From a virus: a DNA stretch of 24,739 nucleotides. Below are positions 15,801 to 23,390 of the stretch, piece after piece. Where the stretch lies: positions 1-24,739 of IMG/VR virus record IMGVR_UViG_3300020469_000252. One strand, given 5' to 3'. How positions within the stretch are numbered: the first letter of the stretch is position 1; each line of letters starts with the position of its first letter. Both the position numbers and the translations under genes were made by a program. The notes below the pieces were generated by a model. It saw nothing but the letters and a program-made list of their open reading frames with translations, was not told the origin of the DNA and ran no database searches.

Positions 15801-18800
15801 AATCAGGAAAGAGGAGGATTAATAATAAAGCAGCAGATAATTTCTTTTTGCCAAAAGGCGTAGACGCTTCAGTCGAGCAAGTAATGCTTGATTTAAATGA
15901 TCAAGGTTTTGATTTTGAATCAGAATTAGATTTTTTAGATGCTGTATTAGATAGCGTGGACTATCAAGTCACTGACGGCACTACAGGCAGTAAGCTATTC
16001 CCAATTACTCTTGGCGACACTATCCAAGGTGATTATACCTTTTCTGTTGGCCGGTCCGAGGTCACTCCAACAGCCGATACCCAAGTTTTTCCAACTAAGG
16101 ATGGCGGGGTTGTTGGTCCTGCTTCGTTTTCAATCTCGGCTTTCCACGGGACACCGCACAAGGTAGACGAGTTTAGCACTGAGCAGATCGGCACGGGAGA
16201 GGGCGCTCAGGCTTACGGGTATGGGCTTTACTTTGCTGAGAGTGAGGATGTGGCGCAGAGGTATAGGGACGACTTGACCGATACCGGATTTGCGAAAAGA
16301 AGGCTCAAAAAAGCGGGGGGCGATATTGATGTGGCTCTTACTGAGGCAAGGGAAAGAGCTAGCAAATATAGAAAGGGGGGCGCGGATGCCTATGCTAGTG
16401 CCATTGAGCAGGACATCAGGTTTCTTGAAAAATACAAAGAGTCTGGAGAGTGGGCTTCCGGCTCCCTCTACACCGTAGAGCTAAACGTCGAGCAGGACGA
16501 GCTTCTTGATTGGAATAAGCCGATGAGTGAGCAAAGTGAGTCAATAAGGTCTAAGATGCTAACCATATTACAAGGAGATGCGTCAATGTTTCTGGATGTG
16601 AGGGAAGCCGCTAATCGATTAGAAAAAGGTGAATACTTGGACGGTAGGCAAGCTTACAACCAACTTCAATCAACTATAGGGTCAAAAAGAGCCTCCGAAG
16701 CCCTTGTCGCAGCAGGAATCAAAGGCATCCGCTACCTTGATGGCAACAGTAGAAACGCAACATGGAAACTATCATCACCCGATACCGTTGCAGCGGGGGA
16801 TTGGATGGTGAAGGACTCCAGTAAACCTCTTAGCAATGGTGTTCACTTTAACAACGAAGCCGAAGCTCAAGCGTTCCTTGAAGAAAAAAACCAAGGCACA
16901 TTTAACTACGTCATTTTTAATGATGCTGATATTACGATTACAGAAGAAAACGGCCAAGTTGTTGATACAACCAAACCATCCTTTTCGATCACGCCAGCGC
17001 AGGACGCTGGAAACATTGAAACTTTATTTAAAGATCAAATTGACCCTTTAATTTCATACACTTACCCCGCTCTAAAAGGAGATAGCCAAGCAGAAACGAC
17101 AGCAAAAATTAAGCTTTTGGAAGCCTTGGAAGAGAATGATCAACTAAGTAATTACGCTATTGAAACTATTGAACAATACTCAGATGATATTCTTGATGAA
17201 TTTACGCGAGAGGTAATGGAAGGAAAGGATTTTTCTGAGATTGTTGAGGAACAAGAACAAGAAATAAAAGACGATCCTGACTCCTTTAGCGATGACTTCT
17301 CAACTGAAAAAAACCTTACAGAATGGCTTCTTAATGAGCGAGGTGAAGGACAAATAGAAAACTCTGGTTACGCATTTCCTGATGGAACACTATTACATAT
17401 GTCTCATTATGGGTTTGTAAGAGACGTAGATCATAGAGAAGTGCATTTCCCAAACAGCCCAGGAGGGACTGAAGGGATGGTTGCAATAATGAATGCTGGC
17501 ATAATGCGTTTTGATTATTCGGGTGGAGGAGTAACGCTTAGACATCCTCCGACACGCGCACAGGCCGATATTATTGCCCGAATTGCTAGCCATACAGAGG
17601 TTTTTCTTGATGCTGAGCAGGCTACTTCAGATGGGTATAATGAAAAGCGAAGAGCTAGTTTTGAAATTACAGATGAATTTGCTGTAGATGATGTAATTAA
17701 CAGTGTTAGGGCTTTTTATAGAGGAAGAGATTTTGAAGGAATAAGCACTTTTGCGATTCAGCCAGTAGAGCAATATGGCGCTATCACTAAGCTGGAGAAA
17801 AAAATATTATCAGACAGAGTTAATATTGGAAAAAGGCTTGAGGTAAAACTTGAGGCCGATGAGAAAAATTGGAACAACGCCAAAAAGTCAGGAAACCAAC
17901 AAGAAATCGAAAGAGCTGCCCAGCAAGTTATGCGAAGAACTCAGGCGTATATGGAAGTTCTTCCTGATTATCCAATGGGGCCAACAATATCCAAAGCTCA
18001 AGATCTTGCAGAAAAGGTTCTAGTTGGATCTATTGAAATAACAGAAGGCATTAAGATTGTTGACGAAAATGCCAGATACTCAGGGCTTCCTATTAAGCTT
18101 CCATCTTGGCTAAGTAATTTAAAGGTGGCAGATTGGGTCAAAAGAAACCTAAGAGCTAGAGGTGATTTAACTCCAGACCAATTTAAAATTAAGCTAGCCT
18201 CTGAAGCCATTACTTTGACCGAGCTTAAAAGAGCAGAGTTAATAAATTCTCGTCTTAAAAAAGCGGTGAAAAAGGAAGCTTTAGTAGCTCCTAATTCTGA
18301 AGGTGTGTTAATGGAGGACTTTCTCATGAAAAGGGTCCAGGACGCCCTTGTGATGGATGGCGCGGTAAATGTTACAGAAGCAATCAGCAAGCTTCCTGAG
18401 AGCCTACAGAGCGTCACTAAAGAGATGCGTGTTCATGTTGATAGCCTTTCTCGCGAAATGATTAAGAAGGGCATTGCTAAAGGTGATCTTGCTGATGTGT
18501 TCCAAAGAAACATTGGCAGTTATCTAAATAGATCTTATCGCAGATTTACTAGACCAGAAAAGTGGAAACACGAAGTAAGTGAAGAGTCTAAAAAGAACGC
18601 AATGCAATGGCTTGAAGACAATTTGCCAGCCGAAGCGTTTAGCGGAGATGTATCAAAGGAAGATCAATTAGAAGGTTATGTTGATACGCTTTTGACCGAT
18701 TCAGTTTCTGGGGGCTTTACGGACCAAATGAACTGGCTTTTAGGCCAGAAGCATATTGGAAACCTTATTGCCAGAAAGAAGGTTCCTGTTGAGCTTAGAG

Positions 18801-20716
18801 AGCTTTGGGGTGAATACAAAAGAGGCGATGAGAACTACATGACCTCGGTCCGTAAAATGGCTACTCAGATTGGCAACCACACAATGCTTACTGAGTTTTT
18901 AAAGAATGGACTCAATACTGAAATATTTTCTACGCCTAGAAAGGGCTTTTCTAAGCAAATAAGCTCAAAAGGAAACGAAATGCTGTCTCCTCTAGATGGA
19001 TACTATGTTTCTGAAGGAATGTCTCAGGCGTTAATTGATTTTTCAGAATCTGGAGAAACTACTGCGTGGTGGCTTAAATTGTGGTTGAAATTCAACTCAG
19101 TAGCAAAAGTCACAAAAACAATATATAACCCTACGACTCACGCTAGAAACTTTTTGTCTAACTTTGTTTATGTGGGAGCTAACGGAAACCTGTTTGAATA
19201 CCTGAATATCGACACGGTTAAAATGTCTGCCACTATTAATTACAAAGAAATATTTAAGAGCTGGGAGACTACAAAAGATGTTGAGGATAGGATTCTTCAT
19301 TACATAAGGCTTGGCATTATGCAGCAAGGAGCTGTATCACAAGAATTTAAGGATATTCTTAACGATTTCTCAGCGGGAGATGTAGACATTGATGAGTATA
19401 CTCAAAACAGCGCAAAGAAATTTGCAAAAGCCGGCCTAAAGAAAATAGAATCTCTTTACCAAGCAGAAGATGATTTTCATAAGATTGTTTCATATGAGGC
19501 CGAAAGAGCAAAATTAGCTAAGGCTAAGACTGAGTGGAAATCTGATAAGTTAGATGCTGAAGCAGCTCAGATAGTAAGGGACACTATGCCTGACTACTCG
19601 CAAGTTCCAAATGCAGTCAAAATGCTCAGAAGGGTTCCGTTTATAGGAACATTTACCTCGTTTACGTCTGAGGTAATCAGGAATAACACCAACATTATCC
19701 AAAGAGCTAAGTTTGAGATGTCAGATCCTGAGCTTAGAAGTATCGGAGCGAAAAGACTTTCGTCATTCGCGGTTGCACACAGCATCCCTTTAGCGGGCGC
19801 GTATTTCCTTGCCTCATTCTTTGGCGTCGATGACGAAGAAGATGAAGCGACAAGAGCTATTGCTGCTCCTTGGGATAAATATGCACAGCTTTTATATGTC
19901 GGGAGAACTCCTTCTGGAGATCCTCAATATATTAACATTAGTTACACTGATCCGTTTAGCGTATTTAAGACTCCTATTTTTGTAAGTCAGCAAGATGGAT
20001 TTTCGCCTGTTTCTGTTGCTAAGGGTATACTAATGGGTCTAGAGCCTTTTTACGGAGAGGAAATTGGAACTGCTGCGCTTCTTGATATTAGGGAGAATAA
20101 AAACGAAAAAATATTTAATCCCAATTCGGACGCCTGGACAATCACTAAAGATATTTCCGAGCATATACTCAAAGCTGTTGAGCCTGGTGTAGTAAGATCG
20201 ACAAAAAGGATTTACGAAGCTGCAACAGGTAAAGAAACCGATTCTGGCATGAAGCTAGACACAAGAACAGAAGTCATCGCGGTTCTTTCCGGTCAAAGAA
20301 TAACCTCTATTGATCGAAAAAAAGCAATTCTTTATAGGAACTATGATTTCCAAGATGCTCTTAGGTCGTCTACGTATCGCTTCAATAAAGCTTGGAGAAA
20401 TAAAAATGTAGATAAGAAAGAGCTGTCTAAGGCTTACAAGCAATACAAAAAAGATAACGAAAAAGCATATTCTGAATTTCAAGATGCTTTACAGGCCGTA
20501 TCAAGGCTTGGTCTTACTGAGGAGCAAATCCTCCTAGAGACAACAAAGGGTAAAGATAATACAGAAACAGCAAAAAGGCTTTTGAATTTGCTTAGAGCGC
20601 CAGCCGGTGAAACTCCAATGCCTGACAAAAAGTTTACAAAATCTCAAATTAAAGAAATTGAAGAAAAAGGCCGAAAAGAGATCTTGAAAGAAGTTGCCCC
20701 TAAGCTTTTTGATTAG
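12812..20716 (+). CDS. Giant polyvalent internal virion protein (gp16 position) with ADP-ribosyltransferase-like and LPD38-like regions
   Basis: The 2634-residue protein is about twice the length of T7 gp16. Reading N to C: helical residues 1-400; Ala/Gly-rich, possibly membrane-active 400-575; a possible zincin-like segment near 790-910 whose HExxH position reads EEFSE (792-796); an ADP-ribosyltransferase-like module at about 1110-1372 with H1112 (FHGTP), Y1140 (GYGLYF) and a C-terminal NYVIFND; an unclassified phage-associated domain at about 1518-1617 with VDHRE and an AGIMRF strand; and helical 1650-2080. A C-terminal region follows that resembles polyvalent-protein domain LPD38, with KTIYNPTTHARNFLSNF near 2100, MPDYSQVPNAVKMLRRVP near 2260, and a hydrophobic helix near 2325. 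I see no lytic transglycosylase motif. Position after gp13/14/15-like genes suggests ejection into the host with the DNA; ART activity and target are inference. Confidence 0.8.
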   Translation: MSNLKQFTKTPEFFFGDPLLSQVDADKEAIKQVRNFQKPNNFFPGDLSANLSRTLSKKFLQSYDEWNKGRGVAPFSSMREANQKFRSENYAKNLPVWQNLFSDEKFEQALDRRGLKTGYQKVVNTIGESDSLKNKFREKMFLQDLAGSRDDLTKARVAKDVLKHKDHPEKSFIDLAKQWVVKQNEKVELGKNAYKMGIDAFIADDGKSFLDGLKKVREAGPSAESAFHNAYYEMREGDGKAMLFQVNKLVAKAKSEGERGLFEQKKDLPEASIGLIAEFYAKPGGREKFLMILNNKIEQESSKTDVSFFTKFLKQASRFYESEIGAAGRNILRRNIEESDRSLFFPDDPDSKNFETVNGRKVAKKLSEQEKAYFRNVQQVSADISNVKQAVSQIDGENWFSTMILDQSGTLAQMPLIMNPVGFYTRYDSQRQLDTEEMLSQNPNLSYEEARGMARFSAGMNVFSERLATGFFLKKFPTIKNVTSKIKGANPVSVAQAFRRAGVAAAGITGAEYLQESFQEATLPLTLDLFSALKEDMPYGNWDQFKMWDQRRFLAVLPLAILGGGGQSARDTISTAELGKVLLAKNDVMISGRSEKQAQEVAELAMTDPDAALALYKKQGESMSKEEQEAFGNEAMRNVYSDQLGEEFAAMPIARQTEDGKFSLDFQDGRKEEYDSVAERDQALENWSKEEFFQTREAMEAFAKMAKERVEGEADFKIERPRTFQDLADQGVETEANLKKAIGVYYSQMGEVAPDKIDLANYIEEGSVSLKRNLSGFAVRLAQGASPITVAEEFSEGFIRRAVGLNETSFDEVKALLDEFGEMSGIQMTEGYDIDPERAVIEGFSKFSKAYALQGKYDMLPKETQSWMSKAWAVMENSNNIPGVLKAFSELFSKMFKAVYDVAKAIEFHRAKGAGIDPDLESMALRALGFDEKGYNERMQERANQEALEETFDPSDELFQQVKGKLPNPRLTDVGKYKSDLMRIHDSMVKVSNKKLKSGKRRINNKAADNFFLPKGVDASVEQVMLDLNDQGFDFESELDFLDAVLDSVDYQVTDGTTGSKLFPITLGDTIQGDYTFSVGRSEVTPTADTQVFPTKDGGVVGPASFSISAFHGTPHKVDEFSTEQIGTGEGAQAYGYGLYFAESEDVAQRYRDDLTDTGFAKRRLKKAGGDIDVALTEARERASKYRKGGADAYASAIEQDIRFLEKYKESGEWASGSLYTVELNVEQDELLDWNKPMSEQSESIRSKMLTILQGDASMFLDVREAANRLEKGEYLDGRQAYNQLQSTIGSKRASEALVAAGIKGIRYLDGNSRNATWKLSSPDTVAAGDWMVKDSSKPLSNGVHFNNEAEAQAFLEEKNQGTFNYVIFNDADITITEENGQVVDTTKPSFSITPAQDAGNIETLFKDQIDPLISYTYPALKGDSQAETTAKIKLLEALEENDQLSNYAIETIEQYSDDILDEFTREVMEGKDFSEIVEEQEQEIKDDPDSFSDDFSTEKNLTEWLLNERGEGQIENSGYAFPDGTLLHMSHYGFVRDVDHREVHFPNSPGGTEGMVAIMNAGIMRFDYSGGGVTLRHPPTRAQADIIARIASHTEVFLDAEQATSDGYNEKRRASFEITDEFAVDDVINSVRAFYRGRDFEGISTFAIQPVEQYGAITKLEKKILSDRVNIGKRLEVKLEADEKNWNNAKKSGNQQEIERAAQQVMRRTQAYMEVLPDYPMGPTISKAQDLAEKVLVGSIEITEGIKIVDENARYSGLPIKLPSWLSNLKVADWVKRNLRARGDLTPDQFKIKLASEAITLTELKRAELINSRLKKAVKKEALVAPNSEGVLMEDFLMKRVQDALVMDGAVNVTEAISKLPESLQSVTKEMRVHVDSLSREMIKKGIAKGDLADVFQRNIGSYLNRSYRRFTRPEKWKHEVSEESKKNAMQWLEDNLPAEAFSGDVSKEDQLEGYVDTLLTDSVSGGFTDQMNWLLGQKHIGNLIARKKVPVELRELWGEYKRGDENYMTSVRKMATQIGNHTMLTEFLKNGLNTEIFSTPRKGFSKQISSKGNEMLSPLDGYYVSEGMSQALIDFSESGETTAWWLKLWLKFNSVAKVTKTIYNPTTHARNFLSNFVYVGANGNLFEYLNIDTVKMSATINYKEIFKSWETTKDVEDRILHYIRLGIMQQGAVSQEFKDILNDFSAGDVDIDEYTQNSAKKFAKAGLKKIESLYQAEDDFHKIVSYEAERAKLAKAKTEWKSDKLDAEAAQIVRDTMPDYSQVPNAVKMLRRVPFIGTFTSFTSEVIRNNTNIIQRAKFEMSDPELRSIGAKRLSSFAVAHSIPLAGAYFLASFFGVDDEEDEATRAIAAPWDKYAQLLYVGRTPSGDPQYINISYTDPFSVFKTPIFVSQQDGFSPVSVAKGILMGLEPFYGEEIGTAALLDIRENKNEKIFNPNSDAWTITKDISEHILKAVEPGVVRSTKRIYEAATGKETDSGMKLDTRTEVIAVLSGQRITSIDRKKAILYRNYDFQDALRSSTYRFNKAWRNKNVDKKELSKAYKQYKKDNEKAYSEFQDALQAVSRLGLTEEQILLETTKGKDNTETAKRLLNLLRAPAGETPMPDKKFTKSQIKEIEEKGRKEILKEVAPKLFD

Positions 20717-20739
20717 AATGTCCTTACCTTACTTTAACC

Positions 20740-20768
20740 TTGAAAGTCAACGAAATAACATTTATTAA
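20740..20768 (+). promoter_or_regulatory. Candidate promoter ahead of the tailspike gene
   Basis: TTGAAA (20740-20745), 17 bases, then TATTAA (20763-20768) match sigma70 boxes in five and four of six positions. They sit in the 57-base gap before the tailspike. The predicted start point would lie at about the ATG at 20774, leaving essentially no leader. No terminator is visible between the giant gene and the tailspike, so read-through could suffice. Confidence 0.22.
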
Positions 20769-20773
20769 CAGCT

Positions 20774-22939
20774 ATGCCAGTAACTGAGCAATATACTCCT
20801 AGATATTACACTGGAGACGGCGCAAAACAGATTTTTGATGTGCCTGATCTATGGTTTGAGCAATCAGAAGTAAAAGTTGAGGTTGCTGGAGTTCTCACGG
20901 GATGGACGAGAGAAGCTGGTCAGGGGGTTATATTAGCGACTGCGCCTGCTTCTGGGGCTTCTGTGGTTATCTATAGAATAACATCGCTTACCCAGGATAA
21001 GGATTTCCAGACAGCCGGACGCATGCCAGCCACTGAGGTCGCTGAAGGTTTTGATAGGCAAATCCTTATCAATCAAGAGGTTAAGGATAGATCTACGTTT
21101 TTACCTCCTAATACGACTACTCAAAACAAGATAAACACAACTGTTGGTTTTGATGCAAACGGAGATCCTGTTTTAAGATCTGCTACCCAAGAGTCTACTC
21201 ATTTAGGAATTGCGTCTAGTGTTACTGCTGCACAAGGGTTTGCTAACACTGCTGAAGAGCAAGCTGGATTTGCAAATGATGAGCGTGTTCTTGCTGAAGC
21301 TGCGGCAGTAGCGGCTCAGTCAGCTACACAAAACGTGGCGGGCGCTGTAACCCCTAAAGATTACGGCGCGTTTGGCGATGGAGCTTCACACCCTGCTAGC
21401 GGCTTATACTCCACGCTGGCGCTAGCTCAAGCGGTGTATCCGCGATGTGTTAACATCAGTGAAGAGCTTGACGGTTTAGCGATCCAGAAGGCTTGTGACA
21501 CTGGTGGTCGGGTCTTTATTGCTGACGGGACTTACAAAATATCAACTACTATTGAACTAAAAACTCAAGGGCAAATCATTGAAGGAGAAAGCTCAACAAG
21601 CACAATTTTGCAATGGGTTCAAGATGTTAATGGGTTTGAAATTGAAGACAATCCTAACGAAAGCAATACAACTAACTTCCCAACAAGCTCTTCTACAAGC
21701 TCTTCTTGGGGTCAAATTAGAACATTGTTAATTTATGGGCCTGCAAATTCTACTAAAAAAGGCATCACTAACACTGAAGATCCAAATGCAACTCTTTGGG
21801 TTGGTGAAGGCTGGAGGTATGACTTTCTTACTATTCTTGGTTGGCATACGGGGATATATTCATCAAGCGCGGCTAGATTAAATGGTCGTTCAATTAACAT
21901 TAAAAGTTGCAGCGCAGTTGGATTACACCTTTCTAATGGCAGTTCTGCCACAAATAACTGTCACGTTTTTTACGGTGTTTCTATGTCGTCTTGTGATATT
22001 GGAATTAAATTGCAAGCTGTTCGATCTGCTTGGATTCAACTTCAAGACACAACAGGAAACCGTGTTGATGTTAGCGCAAATGCTTCTCTAGCGCATATTG
22101 AAGGTGGACAGGCCGAAAGCTACACTGAAAGATTTTTAATTGCTGAGAATTCTTCCCGCATGACTGTTTCTAATGTTAACATTCTTGCTTCGACAACAAT
22201 TATTCCTATTTCTGTAGATGGGAATTCATCTGTTAAGATTGTTAACTGCCAAAACGTGCAAGCTGGAAATCAGGTGGAGATTGCAGAAATTTTAGATACT
22301 AACTCAACAGTATTTGGAACTGCTCATCTTCATCTTTCGGGATCAGCGCCTGGTACTTCTCCAACTTCTAGAGTTAAAATATCCCAAGGTGATTCTAATA
22401 CAGCTAATGATGATTCGGTATTTCTTTGCCCGATACCCTGGAGACTAGGAACTAGCCTTCTTCCATCAGACTCAAATCATCGTGGGGCTTTACATTGGCG
22501 TGGTGCAGTTCCTTTTAATAACCTTAATAACGATGATTTGCAGGGCGTTATTGAAATGGGAGGAAATTATGTTCGCGCTGACGCATTTAAACGAAATACA
22601 TTTTCAATTAATGTTACATCGGGTGGTTATACGCCACAGGGATTTGAGGATGTTATTTTAATGGATAGCACGGGAGTCAGAACCGTAACTTTAAGAGCTA
22701 CAAATTCAGCTTATTATCGTGCATCAACAAACATGAGGGTGTTTACAATTATAGATTCGGCTGGCACTGCTCAGACTTCAAATATTACCATTGAAGTGCC
22801 GAGTATTGGCCCTGGGTCCTCAGATACAATTAATGGGAGTAATAGTTATACCATTAACTCTCAATATGGATCAGTCAAAATTGGAACTACTGGAGTAGTG
22901 GACTCAAATGGAAATGGTAAATGGTTTATCCTCCCCTAA
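20774..22939 (+). CDS. Tailspike: T7-fibre-like N-terminus with beta-helix body
   Basis: The 721-residue protein has a T7 gp17-type virion-binding N-terminus: YYTGDGAKQIFDVPDLWFE, VEVAGVLTGWTREAGQGV, then VIYRITSLTQDKDF and AEGFDRQILINQEV (about 10-110). An Ala-rich stretch (150-188) links to the pectate-lyase-3-like motif PKDYGAFGDG (192-201), IQKAC and GGRVFIADGTYKIS, which begins a right-handed beta-helix as in capsule- or O-antigen-degrading tailspikes. The C-terminus (VFTIIDSAGT near 655, ITIEVPSIGPG, DTINGSNSYTINS, YGSVKIG) is a small beta domain common in phage fibre tips. Trimeric polysaccharide binding or hydrolysis is inferred; catalytic residues cannot be assigned by eye. Confidence 0.82.
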   Translation: MPVTEQYTPRYYTGDGAKQIFDVPDLWFEQSEVKVEVAGVLTGWTREAGQGVILATAPASGASVVIYRITSLTQDKDFQTAGRMPATEVAEGFDRQILINQEVKDRSTFLPPNTTTQNKINTTVGFDANGDPVLRSATQESTHLGIASSVTAAQGFANTAEEQAGFANDERVLAEAAAVAAQSATQNVAGAVTPKDYGAFGDGASHPASGLYSTLALAQAVYPRCVNISEELDGLAIQKACDTGGRVFIADGTYKISTTIELKTQGQIIEGESSTSTILQWVQDVNGFEIEDNPNESNTTNFPTSSSTSSSWGQIRTLLIYGPANSTKKGITNTEDPNATLWVGEGWRYDFLTILGWHTGIYSSSAARLNGRSINIKSCSAVGLHLSNGSSATNNCHVFYGVSMSSCDIGIKLQAVRSAWIQLQDTTGNRVDVSANASLAHIEGGQAESYTERFLIAENSSRMTVSNVNILASTTIIPISVDGNSSVKIVNCQNVQAGNQVEIAEILDTNSTVFGTAHLHLSGSAPGTSPTSRVKISQGDSNTANDDSVFLCPIPWRLGTSLLPSDSNHRGALHWRGAVPFNNLNNDDLQGVIEMGGNYVRADAFKRNTFSINVTSGGYTPQGFEDVILMDSTGVRTVTLRATNSAYYRASTNMRVFTIIDSAGTAQTSNITIEVPSIGPGSSDTINGSNSYTINSQYGSVKIGTTGVVDSNGNGKWFILP
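21683..21706 (+). repeat. 12-bp tandem repeat inside the tailspike gene
   Basis: ACAAGCTCTTCT occurs twice head to tail and encodes the repeat TSSSTSSS within the beta-helix. It is a recent in-frame duplication or a slippage site; the surface loop length would vary with copy number. Confidence 0.7.
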
Positions 22940-22958
22940 TATCTAACTAAACAAAACT

Positions 22959-23126
22959 ATGAAAAAGCAAATCCTTGGAATTATTCGTCACCTTCTAACC
23001 TTTGGAGGGGGCTATCTTGTTGCTCAAGAATGGCTTAGTGCTGACCTTATGCCTGAGCTTATTGGAGCAATTATGACAATCATCGGCGGCGTTTGGTCAA
23101 TGAAAGCGCCTGAGAAAAAATCTTAA
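22959..23126 (+). CDS. Small holin-like membrane protein (55 residues)
   Basis: An ATG at 22959 opens a 55-codon frame ending TAA at 23124-23126. The product has two hydrophobic segments: IRHLLTFGGGYLVAQ (9-23) and LIGAIMTIIGGVWSM (34-48), followed by a lysine-rich tail (KAPEKKS). The layout RHxLTxxGGxLV, a short loop, then G-x-x-x-x-x-x-GG-x-WS is that of a family of small phage holin-like proteins (Pam3 gp28 type). Holins permeabilise the inner membrane for lysis. The position after the tailspike matches T7, where holin 17.5 follows fibre gene 17. No endolysin gene is seen within the window. No Shine-Dalgarno. Confidence 0.65.
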   Translation: MKKQILGIIRHLLTFGGGYLVAQEWLSADLMPELIGAIMTIIGGVWSMKAPEKKS

Positions 23127-23138
23127 CCATAAATAAAA

Positions 23139-23390
23139 ATGACAATTACATTCCCAGATACCAATCCTGACATCATTAAGATTGAGCGGGGCCGCACATA
23201 CTATGTGTCTGCTAACGCTGGAGATCTTACGATTAAAAGGAAGGCTTTGAATGGCTCATATATTGAAGTTGAAGGATCGCCAGTAACGAACGGTCAGGAA
23301 AAGTTCCTGCTTACGTTTTCCTCTGACGACACATTGGAGATTACTCCTTCTGCAACTAATACAGAGCTAGTCTTAGAAAAGAAAGAATGA
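23139..23390 (+). CDS. Hypothetical 83-residue beta-rich protein
   Basis: The product starts MTITFPDTNPDIIKIERG and alternates hydrophobic and polar residues (YYVSANAGDLTIKRKALNG), suggesting a small all-beta fold, and ends in a charged tail (LVLEKKE). It lies 12 bases after the holin-like gene and overlaps the next gene by ATGA. Small beta proteins in such places can be fibre chaperones or head decorations, but I recognise no family. Confidence 0.7.
   Translation: MTITFPDTNPDIIKIERGRTYYVSANAGDLTIKRKALNGSYIEVEGSPVTNGQEKFLLTFSSDDTLEITPSATNTELVLEKKE

Noticed and set aside
17998-18417. Long open frame on the opposite strand (139 codons) within the giant gene, and similar antisense frames elsewhere.
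   Set aside because: They lie wholly within well-supported sense genes, have low-complexity shadow translations and show no start signal.
20719-20769. A 16-codon frame from ATG 20719 (MSLPYFNLESQRNNIY) in the gap before the tailspike gene.
   Set aside because: Too short, no ribosome site and no recognisable feature; the gap is better explained as a promoter or spacer.
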